From assembly GCF_001612945.1 (NCBI RefSeq), contig NZ_BDBK01000002.1, positions 868,001 to 932,000 on the forward strand: a stretch of DNA of 64,000 bases, read 5' to 3'. This DNA comes from Nocardia inohanensis NBRC 100128. GTDB lineage: Bacteria > Actinomycetota > Actinomycetes > Mycobacteriales > Mycobacteriaceae. The first letter of the stretch is position 1, and every line of letters begins with the position of its first letter. Position numbers and translations under genes: made by a program. Shown here one piece after another: positions 16,849 to 24,985 of this stretch. The notes below the pieces were generated by a model. The model was not told where the DNA came from and did not search any database. It worked only from the letters and a program-made list of their open reading frames with translations.

Positions 16849-18630
16849 GTGCTGCGCAGCGGTGAGGTGTTCGCGGGATACGAGATCGAACGCGAACTCG
16901 GCCGCGGCGGGATGGGGTCGGTGTATCTGGCCCGGCATCCGCGCCTGCCCCGGCTGGTCGCGCTCAAGCTGCTGAATCGGGAACTGTTCGGGGACGGCGA
17001 GGTTCGCGCGCGCTTCGAACGTGAGGGTGATCTCGTAGCGCGCTTGGATCATCCGAATATCGTGCCGGTGTTCGATCGCGGCTTCGACGACGACCGGTCG
17101 TGGATCGCCATGCGCTTCATCGACGGGGTGGACGCGGCGTCGCTGCAAGCCGGGAATCTGCCTCCGGCGCAGGCGATCCGGATCATCGCCGAGACCGCCA
17201 AGGCCCTGGATTACGCGCACCGCAAGGGCGTGCTGCACCGAGATGTGAAGCCCGCCAACATCCTGCTGGAGCAGGCGGACGGGGAAGAGCGAATCTTCCT
17301 GGCGGACTTCGGGATCGCGCGACTGCGCGACGAATCCACCAAGCTCACCCAGACCGGATCGTTCACCGCGACGCTGGCTTATGCCGCGCCCGAACAGCTT
17401 TCGGGCCATCCGCTCGACGGTCGCTGCGACCAGTATTCCCTCGCCTGCTCGCTGTTCCGGCTGCTCACCGGCAGCGTGCCGTTCACCGCCGAACATCCGG
17501 TGGCGGTCATGCAGGGGCATCTGAACCAGCCGCCGCCCCCGGTGAGCGCGCTGCGGGCCGGGCTCCCACCGGCGCTGGACGCGGTCATGGCGAGGGCGTT
17601 GGCCAAGCATCCCCGCGACCGATTCGAATCCTGCACCGCGTTCGCCACCGCCGCCCAGCAGGCGCTGTATGCCGGGCCGGCGTCCAGGCCGAGCGTTCCG
17701 CCCGCGAGCTTCACCCAGGCCAGCGCTCCGCACGCCACCTTCGCGCAGGCGAGCGGCCCGCACGCGACCTTGACGCCGCCGCGTCCGCAGCACACCCGCG
17801 CCGGATATCAGGCTCCGGGCGCCATCCCGCCGCGGACTGTGCCGCCGGGGTCGCCGTCGACCGGGAACACGCCGCCGCGCGGTACGCCCGTCCCGCCGCG
17901 GGCGCCCGAGCGCAAGCCGAAGAAGAAACGCCTGCGCGGTTGCCTGCTGACCGTGGCCCTGATCATCGTGGTGCCGCTGCTCGCGCTCGCGGGCCTGCTC
18001 GTCTACATCGACCGGGCCTCGAACACCGGGACCACGGTGCCGACCACGACCCTGGAGGAACCGGCGCCCGCCACCCCCGCGCCGGAAGCCGAGACCACCA
18101 CCGAGGCTCCCACCACCACCGAGACCCCCGCCGATCTCGTGCCGTCGGCCGAGATCGGTGCGAATGCCCAGCTCCTGAGCCATATGTTCCCGAAGATGCT
18201 GCCCGAGGCCGACGCCTCGCGGTCGTTCAACGCCGGAACCGGATACCAGGGCGCGGCGTGCATGACCTACGCCTCCAATGCCGCGGTGCCCGCGCGCGGC
18301 TCCGACGAGCCGAGCCTGGGCAATTCGCTGCCGGTCTGGAACTGCTTCGGCGGCAACAGCAAAGCGACCTACCGCTTCATCCTGTATTCCGGAACCGCCG
18401 ATGCGCAGGCGGTACTGGACGGGCTGCCCGCCAACACCAAGTCCACGACCACGGTCGACGGGCACACCTACACCAACTACTTGCTCAACGGCAGCGAACC
18501 GTATCGCCCGCGCATGGTCACCGCTTTCGGCGACGGCTCCGGCCGCGGGCAGGTGCTGATGTACAGCGTCGGGTTCATCGCCAGCGAGCAGGATCTGCTG
18601 ACCTGGTGGAAGTCGGCCCCGCTCGGCTGA
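16849..18630 (+). CDS. transmembrane Ser/Thr protein kinase, paralog of its upstream neighbour
   Basis: A 593-residue receptor kinase. Kinase motifs GRGGMGSVY, ALKLLN, HRDVKPANIL, DFGIAR and APEQLSG are intact (about residues 10-275). A Pro-rich linker lacks the hexapeptide repeat of the preceding paralog. The membrane helix (about residues 363-387, CLLTVALIIVVPLLALAGLLVYI) is followed by a Thr/Pro/Glu-rich stalk and a C-terminal sensor domain that ends TWWKSAPLG, clearly homologous to WWRSAPLN next door; two Cys (AACMTY, WNCFGG) are conserved. The GTG start at 16849 aligns with the paralog start. A tandem duplication is the simplest origin; the ABC exporter genes follow. Confidence 0.9.
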   Translation: MLRSGEVFAGYEIERELGRGGMGSVYLARHPRLPRLVALKLLNRELFGDGEVRARFEREGDLVARLDHPNIVPVFDRGFDDDRSWIAMRFIDGVDAASLQAGNLPPAQAIRIIAETAKALDYAHRKGVLHRDVKPANILLEQADGEERIFLADFGIARLRDESTKLTQTGSFTATLAYAAPEQLSGHPLDGRCDQYSLACSLFRLLTGSVPFTAEHPVAVMQGHLNQPPPPVSALRAGLPPALDAVMARALAKHPRDRFESCTAFATAAQQALYAGPASRPSVPPASFTQASAPHATFAQASGPHATLTPPRPQHTRAGYQAPGAIPPRTVPPGSPSTGNTPPRGTPVPPRAPERKPKKKRLRGCLLTVALIIVVPLLALAGLLVYIDRASNTGTTVPTTTLEEPAPATPAPEAETTTEAPTTTETPADLVPSAEIGANAQLLSHMFPKMLPEADASRSFNAGTGYQGAACMTYASNAAVPARGSDEPSLGNSLPVWNCFGGNSKATYRFILYSGTADAQAVLDGLPANTKSTTTVDGHTYTNYLLNGSEPYRPRMVTAFGDGSGRGQVLMYSVGFIASEQDLLTWWKSAPLG

Positions 18631-18699
18631 CCCCCATCTTTCGGGGGCATATCCTCCCGGGACCAGCCGGTTCTTTGTGAAGTCTATGAGGGTGCATGT

Positions 18700-18717
18700 A
18701 TCCGGGTCATCCCGGAT
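18700..18717. other. small hairpin upstream of the ABC exporter genes
   Basis: ATCCGGG - TCAT - CCCGGAT, a perfect 7-bp stem between the second kinase and the ABC ATPase gene. It could be a weak terminator for the kinase or an operator for the exporter. No T-tract follows. Confidence 0.35.
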
Positions 18718-18752
18718 GGCGTCGGTCCGGGAACATCTACACACTGGACAGC

Positions 18753-19526
18753 ATGACTTCGAACGTCTCGGAATCCGTCACTCTGGACAAGGGTGCAGCC
18801 GGGGTAGCCGCCCGGGCCACCGACCTTGTGAAGCTCTACGGGTCCGGCGATACGCAGGTCCGCGCGTTGGCCGGGGTGTCGGCCGACTTCGCGAGGGGGG
18901 AATTCACCGCGATCATGGGCCCGTCCGGGTCCGGAAAATCGACCCTCATGCACTGCCTCGCCGGTCTCGACTCGGCCACCTCGGGGGCGGTGCACATCGG
19001 TGACACCGATCTGACCAAGCTCTCCGACAAGCAGATGACCGCGCTGCGGCGCGATCGCATCGGCTTCGTCTTCCAGGCGTTCAACCTGGTGCCCACCCTG
19101 ACCGCGCTGGAGAACATCACCCTGCCGCTGGATATCGCGGGCCGCAAGGCCGACGAGGAGTGGTTGTCCACCGTGCTCAAGCGGCTGGGCCTGACCGATC
19201 GCCTCACCCACCGCCCCAGCGAACTCTCCGGCGGCCAGCAGCAGCGCGTGGCCTGCGCCCGCGCGCTGGCCGGTAAGCCGGAGATCATCTTCGGGGACGA
19301 GCCGACCGGCAACCTGGACTCCAGATCCTCCGGCGAGGTGCTCTCGATCCTGCGCGCGGCGGTCGACGAATTCCATCAGACGGTGGTGATCGTGACGCAC
19401 GATCCGCGCGCGGCCTCCTACGCCGACCGGGTGGTGTTCCTCGCGGACGGTCAGATCGTCGACGAATTGCGTTCGCCCACCGCCGATTCCGTGCTCGACA
19501 AGATGAAGTCGCTGGAGACCGTCTGA
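18753..19526 (+). CDS. ABC transporter ATP-binding protein (MacB/LolD type)
   Basis: A 257-residue ATPase subunit of a MacB/LolCDE-type (type VII) ABC system. Walker A MGPSGSGKST, Q-loop VFQAFNLVP, signature LSGGQQQR, Walker B IIFGDEPTG and H-loop VTHD are all present. Family members couple ATP hydrolysis to mechanical work on extracytoplasmic substrates or to export of peptides, lipids or drugs. The ATG at 18753 is chosen; upstream in-frame ATGs at 18696 would add an atypical 19 residues. The stop TGA overlaps the ATG of the permease gene (TGATG), so the two are coupled. Confidence 0.93.
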   Translation: MTSNVSESVTLDKGAAGVAARATDLVKLYGSGDTQVRALAGVSADFARGEFTAIMGPSGSGKSTLMHCLAGLDSATSGAVHIGDTDLTKLSDKQMTALRRDRIGFVFQAFNLVPTLTALENITLPLDIAGRKADEEWLSTVLKRLGLTDRLTHRPSELSGGQQQRVACARALAGKPEIIFGDEPTGNLDSRSSGEVLSILRAAVDEFHQTVVIVTHDPRAASYADRVVFLADGQIVDELRSPTADSVLDKMKSLETV

Positions 19527-22156
19527 TGTCCGGTAGTCCTATGCGCAAGGTCGCCTTGCGTAATCTCGCCGCGCACAAGGTGCGGTTGGCGCTCACCCTG
19601 CTCTCGGTGGTGCTGGGCACCGCGTTCATCGCGGGATCGTTCGTGTTCACCGATACCTTGCAGCGCAGCTTCGACGATATCTTCGCCAATCAGGCTCAGG
19701 GCGTCGATGTCCGGGTGCAGCCCAAAGAGCAACAGTCCCTGGGCCTTCCGAACGAGGTCGTGGAGAAGATCTCGGCCATGGACGGGGTGCGGACGGTGGC
19801 CCCGGCCGTGAACGGGCCGATCGTCATGGTCAAGGACGGCAAGGCGGTGCAGACCGGTGGCGCGCCCACCTTCGGCACCTCCTACCTGCCGCCGGAGAAG
19901 GCTGTCGCCAAACCGGATCCGTTCATCGCGGGCGGGCCGCCGACCAAGACCGGCGAGATCGCGATCAACGAGGGCGGGGCCGATCGGGCCGGACTGCACG
20001 TGGGCGATCAGACCAAGGTGCTGATTCCGTCCAAGGGCACCAAGGACGTCACCGTCAGCGGTATCTACCAGCTGCCGGGCAATTCCGGCGGCTTCATCAA
20101 TGTGCTCTTCGACGACCAGCAGGCGCGCGAACTCTTCACCGACGGCAAGCATGTCGCCTTCGTGGATGTCGCGGCCAAGCCCGGTTATTCGCCGGACGCG
20201 CTGCGCGAGGAGATCGCGAAGGCGTACCCGGACTACAAGGTGCAGAACGGCGATCAGGTCCGCGAGGACATGAAGAAGCAGGTCGGCGACGCGCTCAAGT
20301 TCATCAACTACTTCCTGCTCGCCTTCGGCGCCATCGCGCTGATCGTCGGCACCTTCATCATCTACAACACCTTCTCCATGCTGGTCGCGCAGCGACTGCG
20401 GGAACTCGCGCTGCTGCGCGCGGTCGGCGCCAGCAGCGGGCAGGTCGGGCGCTCGGTGGTGGGCGAGGCGCTCATTATCGGAATCATCGGCAGCGCACTG
20501 GGTCTGGCTGCGGGCATCGGCCTGGCGTTCGGGCTGTCGGCGGTCCTGAACGCCTTCAACCTGGGCCTGCCGACCGGTTCCATGAAGGTGCTGCCGCGCA
20601 CCGTGCTGGTCGCCATCGCGGTGGGCGTGCTGGTGACCGTGGTCAGCGCGTACGCACCGGCCCGGCGCGCCGCGACCACCCCGCCGGTCGAGGCCATGCG
20701 GGAGGTCTTCGGATCGTCCAATGAGACGAAACGTCTGGGTACGGTCTCCGGTGCGCTGGTGACCGGGCTGCGTAGCCTGCGCCTCGGCGCGCTCGCCGCC
20801 GGCGTGCAGCGCGTCTTCCAATCCAAGTGGACGCGAACGGTTTTCGGTGTGCTGCTGGCCGTGGCCGGCGCGGTGCTGGTGGTGGCCGGGGCACAGGGCA
20901 CCGGCGGCAATGCGGCAGCGGTCGTCGGCGTCGGCGCGCTGACGCTGATCCTCGCGGTGCTGCTGGCCTCGCCGGCCTTGTCGCGGCCGGTGATCGGGGT
21001 GCTGAGCGTGCTGGTGAAGCCGTTCGGTCCGGTCGGGCAGATGGCGCGGAACAACGCGCGCCGCAATCCGCGCCGGACCGCGGCCACCGCGTTCGCATTG
21101 ACGCTGGGCCTCATGCTGGTTTCGGCCATCGGCATGCTCGGCGCTTCGGCGAAGGCCAGCATCACCGATCTGGTGGACAAGGGCGTCAAGGCCGACTACA
21201 TCCTGGCCGGGCAGCAGAACAGCCTGGTCAATATTCCGCTGGTCGCCACCCCGGCGGCGCAGCAGGTCCCCGGCGTCGCGGATGTGGTGCCGCTGCATCT
21301 GGTCGCGGTGAAGGTCGGCGACGATCAGCTGCTCGGCACCGTGCCGGAAGGACAGCTGGACAAGGTCCTCAGCTACGACATCGAGCAGGGCTCGGGGCAG
21401 CTCGGTGACCACGACATCATGGTCTCGGAAACCGAAGCGGCGGAACGGAACTGGAAGGTCGGCGACAGCGTCGAACTGAAGCCGGTCGATCCCTCCCAGA
21501 AGGAGCCGTACCAGGTCACCGTGTCCGGCATCTACAAGGACACCCAGCTGCTCGGCGCGATGGTCGCGCCCATGGCGGTCTACGAGAAGATGGTGTCGCA
21601 GAGCTTCCGCAGCAGCTTCCTGGTGCTGATCACCGCGCAACCCGGCGCCGATGTGCAGGCCATGCGCGGCGACCTGGAGCAGGCGATGGAGCCGTTCATC
21701 GTCGTGCAGGTGCAGGACCGTGACGATTTCAAGGGCGCGCAGGGCCGCCAGATCAACACCATGCTGGCGATCCTGTACGGACTGCTGGCGCTGGCGGTGG
21801 TGATCGCCATCCTCGGCATCGTGAACACGCTCGCGCTGTCGGTGGTGGAGCGGCGGCGCGAGATCGGCATGCTGCGCGCGGTCGGCATGCAGCGGGCGCA
21901 GGTGCGGCGCACCATCTATCTGGAATCCATGCTGATCGCCATCTTCGGCGGTGTGGTCGGCGTGGTGCTCGGGCTCGCGCTCGGGACCGGGTTCCTGAAA
22001 ACGCTGCGGGATCTCGGGCTCACCGAAATCACCGTGCCCTGGGGACAGATCGTGCTGATGGTCGTCGCCTCCGGCGTGGTGGGCGTGCTCGCCGCGCTGT
22101 GGCCGGCGGTCCGGGCGGCGCGCACCCCGCCGCTGGCGGCCATTGTCGACGTGTAG
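19526..22156 (+). CDS. ABC transporter permease with two FtsX domains
   Basis: An 876-residue permease in the long, duplicated form: an N-terminal membrane helix (about residues 17-40), a large extracytoplasmic MacB-type domain to about 250, three helices of FtsX domain 1 (about 255-385), a helix pair (about 435-485), a second helix and extracytoplasmic domain (about 515-740) and FtsX domain 2 at the C-terminus. The VERRREIGMLRAVGMQR loop and the earlier QRLRELALLRAVGASSG loop are the coupling segments that contact the ATPase. Placement between three receptor kinases suggests kinase-controlled export or envelope sensing, which is inference. Confidence 0.92.
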   Translation: MSGSPMRKVALRNLAAHKVRLALTLLSVVLGTAFIAGSFVFTDTLQRSFDDIFANQAQGVDVRVQPKEQQSLGLPNEVVEKISAMDGVRTVAPAVNGPIVMVKDGKAVQTGGAPTFGTSYLPPEKAVAKPDPFIAGGPPTKTGEIAINEGGADRAGLHVGDQTKVLIPSKGTKDVTVSGIYQLPGNSGGFINVLFDDQQARELFTDGKHVAFVDVAAKPGYSPDALREEIAKAYPDYKVQNGDQVREDMKKQVGDALKFINYFLLAFGAIALIVGTFIIYNTFSMLVAQRLRELALLRAVGASSGQVGRSVVGEALIIGIIGSALGLAAGIGLAFGLSAVLNAFNLGLPTGSMKVLPRTVLVAIAVGVLVTVVSAYAPARRAATTPPVEAMREVFGSSNETKRLGTVSGALVTGLRSLRLGALAAGVQRVFQSKWTRTVFGVLLAVAGAVLVVAGAQGTGGNAAAVVGVGALTLILAVLLASPALSRPVIGVLSVLVKPFGPVGQMARNNARRNPRRTAATAFALTLGLMLVSAIGMLGASAKASITDLVDKGVKADYILAGQQNSLVNIPLVATPAAQQVPGVADVVPLHLVAVKVGDDQLLGTVPEGQLDKVLSYDIEQGSGQLGDHDIMVSETEAAERNWKVGDSVELKPVDPSQKEPYQVTVSGIYKDTQLLGAMVAPMAVYEKMVSQSFRSSFLVLITAQPGADVQAMRGDLEQAMEPFIVVQVQDRDDFKGAQGRQINTMLAILYGLLALAVVIAILGIVNTLALSVVERRREIGMLRAVGMQRAQVRRTIYLESMLIAIFGGVVGVVLGLALGTGFLKTLRDLGLTEITVPWGQIVLMVVASGVVGVLAALWPAVRAARTPPLAAIVDV

Positions 22157-22175
22157 CCGCAGACGCTGAAAAACG

Positions 22176-22206
22176 CAGGGGCCCCGCCATTCCGGCGGGG
22201 CCCCTG
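22176..22206. terminator. bidirectional terminator between permease and third kinase
   Basis: A 13-bp perfect stem (CAGGGGCCCCGCC / GGCGGGGCCCCTG) with a 5-nt loop, between two convergent genes whose stops lie 20 bp before and 6 bp after it. Confidence 0.8.
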
Positions 22207-22211
22207 GTCGT

Positions 22212-23717
22212 TCAGAGCGGGCCGGGTCCGGCCGCCGGGAGGGACAGCGTGGAGACCGGCGGCGTCGCGGGGCCCAGCGAAGACGATTTGTTGCTGTTCA
22301 CGATGATCGCGATGACGATGATGGCGGTCACGATGACCGCGACGATGCCGAAGATGATCCAGCCGACCGGACTCGAACTCCGCTGCTGCGGAAGGTAATT
22401 CGTGACCGGCGGGCGCTGCTGGAAGTGCTGCGGCTGATAGACCGGACCGGGATTGACCCGCGGGCCCGGCCCCAGCTGCGGCCCCTGGCCTGCGTGCGGC
22501 ACCGGCCCCACCTGCGGCGCGCGACCCGACGAAACCCCCGGCACGGCGCCCATGGGCGAATTCGGGTTCAGCGGGTGCCCTTGGCTGGCTTGCGGATTGA
22601 GGCCCAACGGCGGAATCTGGCCGATCGGCTGGCCCTGGCTCACCTGCGGGTTCGGGCCGATCGGCTGGCCCTGGCTCACCTGAGGATTCGGGCCGAGTTG
22701 TGGTCCTTGGCCGACGGGCATCGGGCCGGGTTGGGCGAGCGGGCGGGGCTGCGGAGCCGGGCCCGACTGCCCGACGGGGCCGACCGGCGGACGCGGCTGC
22801 TGCACGATCGGCTGCGGGCGGATCGGCGTCGGGGGCCGGGGGATCACCGGCTGCGGATGCGCGGGCGTGGGCGGGCGCGGGGCGGCGAGCGCGCGCTCCA
22901 CGGCGGCGGCGAATTCGACGCAGGAGCGGAAGCGGTCCTGGGGGCGCTTGGCCAGGGCCCGGCCCAGGACGGCATCGATGGGGCGCGGCAGTTCGGGGCG
23001 CAGGGGGGTGGCCGGGGGCGGCGGCTGCTGGAGGTGGCCGCGAATGACGGCGGCGGGGCTGGTGCCCTCGAACGGCACCGCGCCGGTGAGCAATTGGAAC
23101 AGGGTGCAGGCCAGCGCGTACTGGTCGGAACGGCCGTCCATGGTGGCGCCGGTCAGCTGCTCGGGGGAGGCGTAGGCCAGGGTCGCGGTCACCGTGCCGG
23201 TCTGGGTGAGATGGCCGGTGTCGTCACGCAAGCGGGCGATGCCGAAATCGGTGAGGTAGACCCGCTCCCCGCCCGCGCCGGCCCGATTGGAGGAGCGCGC
23301 GAGCAGGATATTCGCGGGCTTCACATCACGATGCAGGACGCCGCGGGCATGCGCGTAGTCGAGCGCCTTGGCGGTCTCGGTGATGATCTGCGCCGCCCGC
23401 AACGGCGGCAGTGAACCCGGATTGACGGCCGAGGCATTCACGCCGTCGATGTACTGCATGGAGATCCACAGCTGCTCACCCTCGGTGCCGCGGTCGTACA
23501 CGGTCACGATATTCGGATGATCGAGCTGCGCGACCAGGTCGGCCTCGCGGACGAAGCGGGCGCGAATCTCGTTATCGGAGAACATCTCCTGGTTCAGCAG
23601 CTTGAGCGCCGTCATGCGCGGCAACCGCGGATGCTTGGCCAGGTACACCGACCCCATACCGCCGCGACCGAGCTCGCGGTCGATGACATAACCGGCGAAC
23701 ACATCACCACGCTGCAA
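22212..23717 (-). CDS. transmembrane Ser/Thr protein kinase without a sensor domain
   Basis: A 501-residue kinase, third paralog of the cluster. Kinase motifs GRGGMGSVYLAKHPRLPR, ALKLLN, HRDVKPANIL, DFGIAR and SPEQLTG are intact (about residues 8-275). A very long Pro/Gln/Gly-rich linker (about 280-440) includes 12-residue repeats around VSQGQPIGPNPQ. One membrane helix (about 449-471, GWIIFGIVAVIVTAIIVIAII) is followed by only about 28 residues outside, so the sensor domain of its paralogs is missing. The start TTG at 23717 is chosen because it aligns with the starts of the other two and has GGGGG 7 nt upstream; the open frame continues to an ATG at 23843. Confidence 0.85.
   Translation of the reverse strand: MQRGDVFAGYVIDRELGRGGMGSVYLAKHPRLPRMTALKLLNQEMFSDNEIRARFVREADLVAQLDHPNIVTVYDRGTEGEQLWISMQYIDGVNASAVNPGSLPPLRAAQIITETAKALDYAHARGVLHRDVKPANILLARSSNRAGAGGERVYLTDFGIARLRDDTGHLTQTGTVTATLAYASPEQLTGATMDGRSDQYALACTLFQLLTGAVPFEGTSPAAVIRGHLQQPPPPATPLRPELPRPIDAVLGRALAKRPQDRFRSCVEFAAAVERALAAPRPPTPAHPQPVIPRPPTPIRPQPIVQQPRPPVGPVGQSGPAPQPRPLAQPGPMPVGQGPQLGPNPQVSQGQPIGPNPQVSQGQPIGQIPPLGLNPQASQGHPLNPNSPMGAVPGVSSGRAPQVGPVPHAGQGPQLGPGPRVNPGPVYQPQHFQQRPPVTNYLPQQRSSSPVGWIIFGIVAVIVTAIIVIAIIVNSNKSSSLGPATPPVSTLSLPAAGPGPL
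22621..22692 (-). repeat. two 36-bp direct repeats inside the third kinase gene
   Basis: Units 22621-22656 and 22657-22692 differ at only two positions and encode the 12-residue linker repeat. More degenerate copies lie on both sides. Confidence 0.8.
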
Positions 23718-23809
23718 GGCCGAGCCCCCGTTTCCACGAGACAGATCCGCAGGCAGCCTACCGCGTCGCGCCGGGCCGCCCGAGCGGTCCGAGTCCGCCG
23801 GGAGCCGGA

Positions 23810-24985
23810 TCAGCCGCTCTGACCTGCGTTCGCGTGTGCCCATGCCAAAACATCTCCGCGATCCAGGGCGACTGCCAACAGCTCCGGGAAACGATCCGGC
23901 GTACAGGCGAAAGCGGGCACGCCCAGGGCGGCGAGCGCGGCGGCATTGTCGTGGTCGTAGGCGGGTGCGCCGTCGTCCGAGAGCGCCAGCAGCACCACCA
24001 CCTGCACGCCCGATTCCTGCATGGCACGGACCCGCTTCAGCATCTCGGCGCGCACGCCGCCCTCGTAGAGATCGGAGATGAGGACGAACAGGGTGTCGGC
24101 GGGCCGGGTGATGAGCGACTGCGAATAGGCGATGGCGCGATTGATATCCGTGCCGCCGCCCAGCTGGGTACCGAACAGCACGTCCACCGGATCGGACAGC
24201 TTGTCGGTGAGATCCACGACGGCGGTGTCGAATACGACCAGCGAGGTCTTCAGCGATCGCATGGACGCCAGCACCGCGCCGAACACCGACGCGAACACCA
24301 CGCTGGAGGCCATCGAGCCGGATTGGTCGATTGCCAGCACCACATCCCGCCGGACCGCCTGGGCTTTGCGCCCGTAACCGACGAGGCGCTCCGGCACCAC
24401 GGTCCGATGCTCCGGCAGGTAATTCGCGAGGTTCTTCCTAATAGTCCGATCCCAGTCGATATCCCGCAGTTTCGGCCGCGTCACCCGCGCCGCGCGGTTC
24501 AACGCCCCGCCCACCGCCGCCACCGTCTGCGCCGCGATCCGCCGTTCGATATCCCGCACCACCTGCTCGACCACCGTGCGCGCGGTCGCCTTGGTGGTCT
24601 CGGGCATCACCCGGTTCAGGCTCAGCAGCGTCCCCACCAGATGCACATCCGGCTCGACCGCCTCCAGCAACTCCGGTTCCAGCAGCAGTTCGGTGAGGTT
24701 CAACCGCTCCACGGCATCGCGTTGCAGCACCTCGACCACGGTGGACGGGAAGTATTTGCGGATATCGCCGAGCCACCGCGAAACCTGCGGCGCGGATCCG
24801 CCCAGCCCGCCCGCTTTGCGCCCCGCGTTCCGGCCGCGCTCCTCGGAGTCGTAGAGCGCACCCAGCGCCCGGTCCATGGCGGCGTCGTCGGCATTGCCCA
24901 GCCCGCCTATCCCGGACTCGGATTCACCGGCCGCGCCGAGCACCATCCGCCAGCGCCGCTCGCGTCCCTCGTCGATCTCGCTCAC
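23810..24985 (-). CDS. VWA-domain protein of the MoxR/DUF5682 operon
   Basis: A 391-residue protein. The N-terminal half is helical and unassigned. The C-terminal half (about residues 210-380) is a von Willebrand A domain with an intact metal-ion-dependent adhesion site: DQSGSM, the Thr in GGGTD and the Asp in ISDLYEGG. VWA proteins partner MoxR ATPases in chelatase-like machines, where the MIDAS grips the substrate or adaptor. The ATG at 24985 overlaps the stop of the DUF5682 gene by 4 bp. It is the last gene of a four-gene coupled operon. No signal peptide or membrane helix, so it is cytosolic. Confidence 0.88.
   Translation of the reverse strand: MSEIDEGRERRWRMVLGAAGESESGIGGLGNADDAAMDRALGALYDSEERGRNAGRKAGGLGGSAPQVSRWLGDIRKYFPSTVVEVLQRDAVERLNLTELLLEPELLEAVEPDVHLVGTLLSLNRVMPETTKATARTVVEQVVRDIERRIAAQTVAAVGGALNRAARVTRPKLRDIDWDRTIRKNLANYLPEHRTVVPERLVGYGRKAQAVRRDVVLAIDQSGSMASSVVFASVFGAVLASMRSLKTSLVVFDTAVVDLTDKLSDPVDVLFGTQLGGGTDINRAIAYSQSLITRPADTLFVLISDLYEGGVRAEMLKRVRAMQESGVQVVVLLALSDDGAPAYDHDNAAALAALGVPAFACTPDRFPELLAVALDRGDVLAWAHANAGQSG

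Noticed and set aside
14871..16967. Minus-strand open frame of nearly 700 codons opposite the first kinase
   Set aside because: Shadow of the kinase gene and its repeat; product rich in Gly/Arg/His with no domain.
19451..21640. Minus-strand open frame of about 730 codons opposite the ABC permease
   Set aside because: Charged, low-complexity product; the plus-strand permease is unambiguous.
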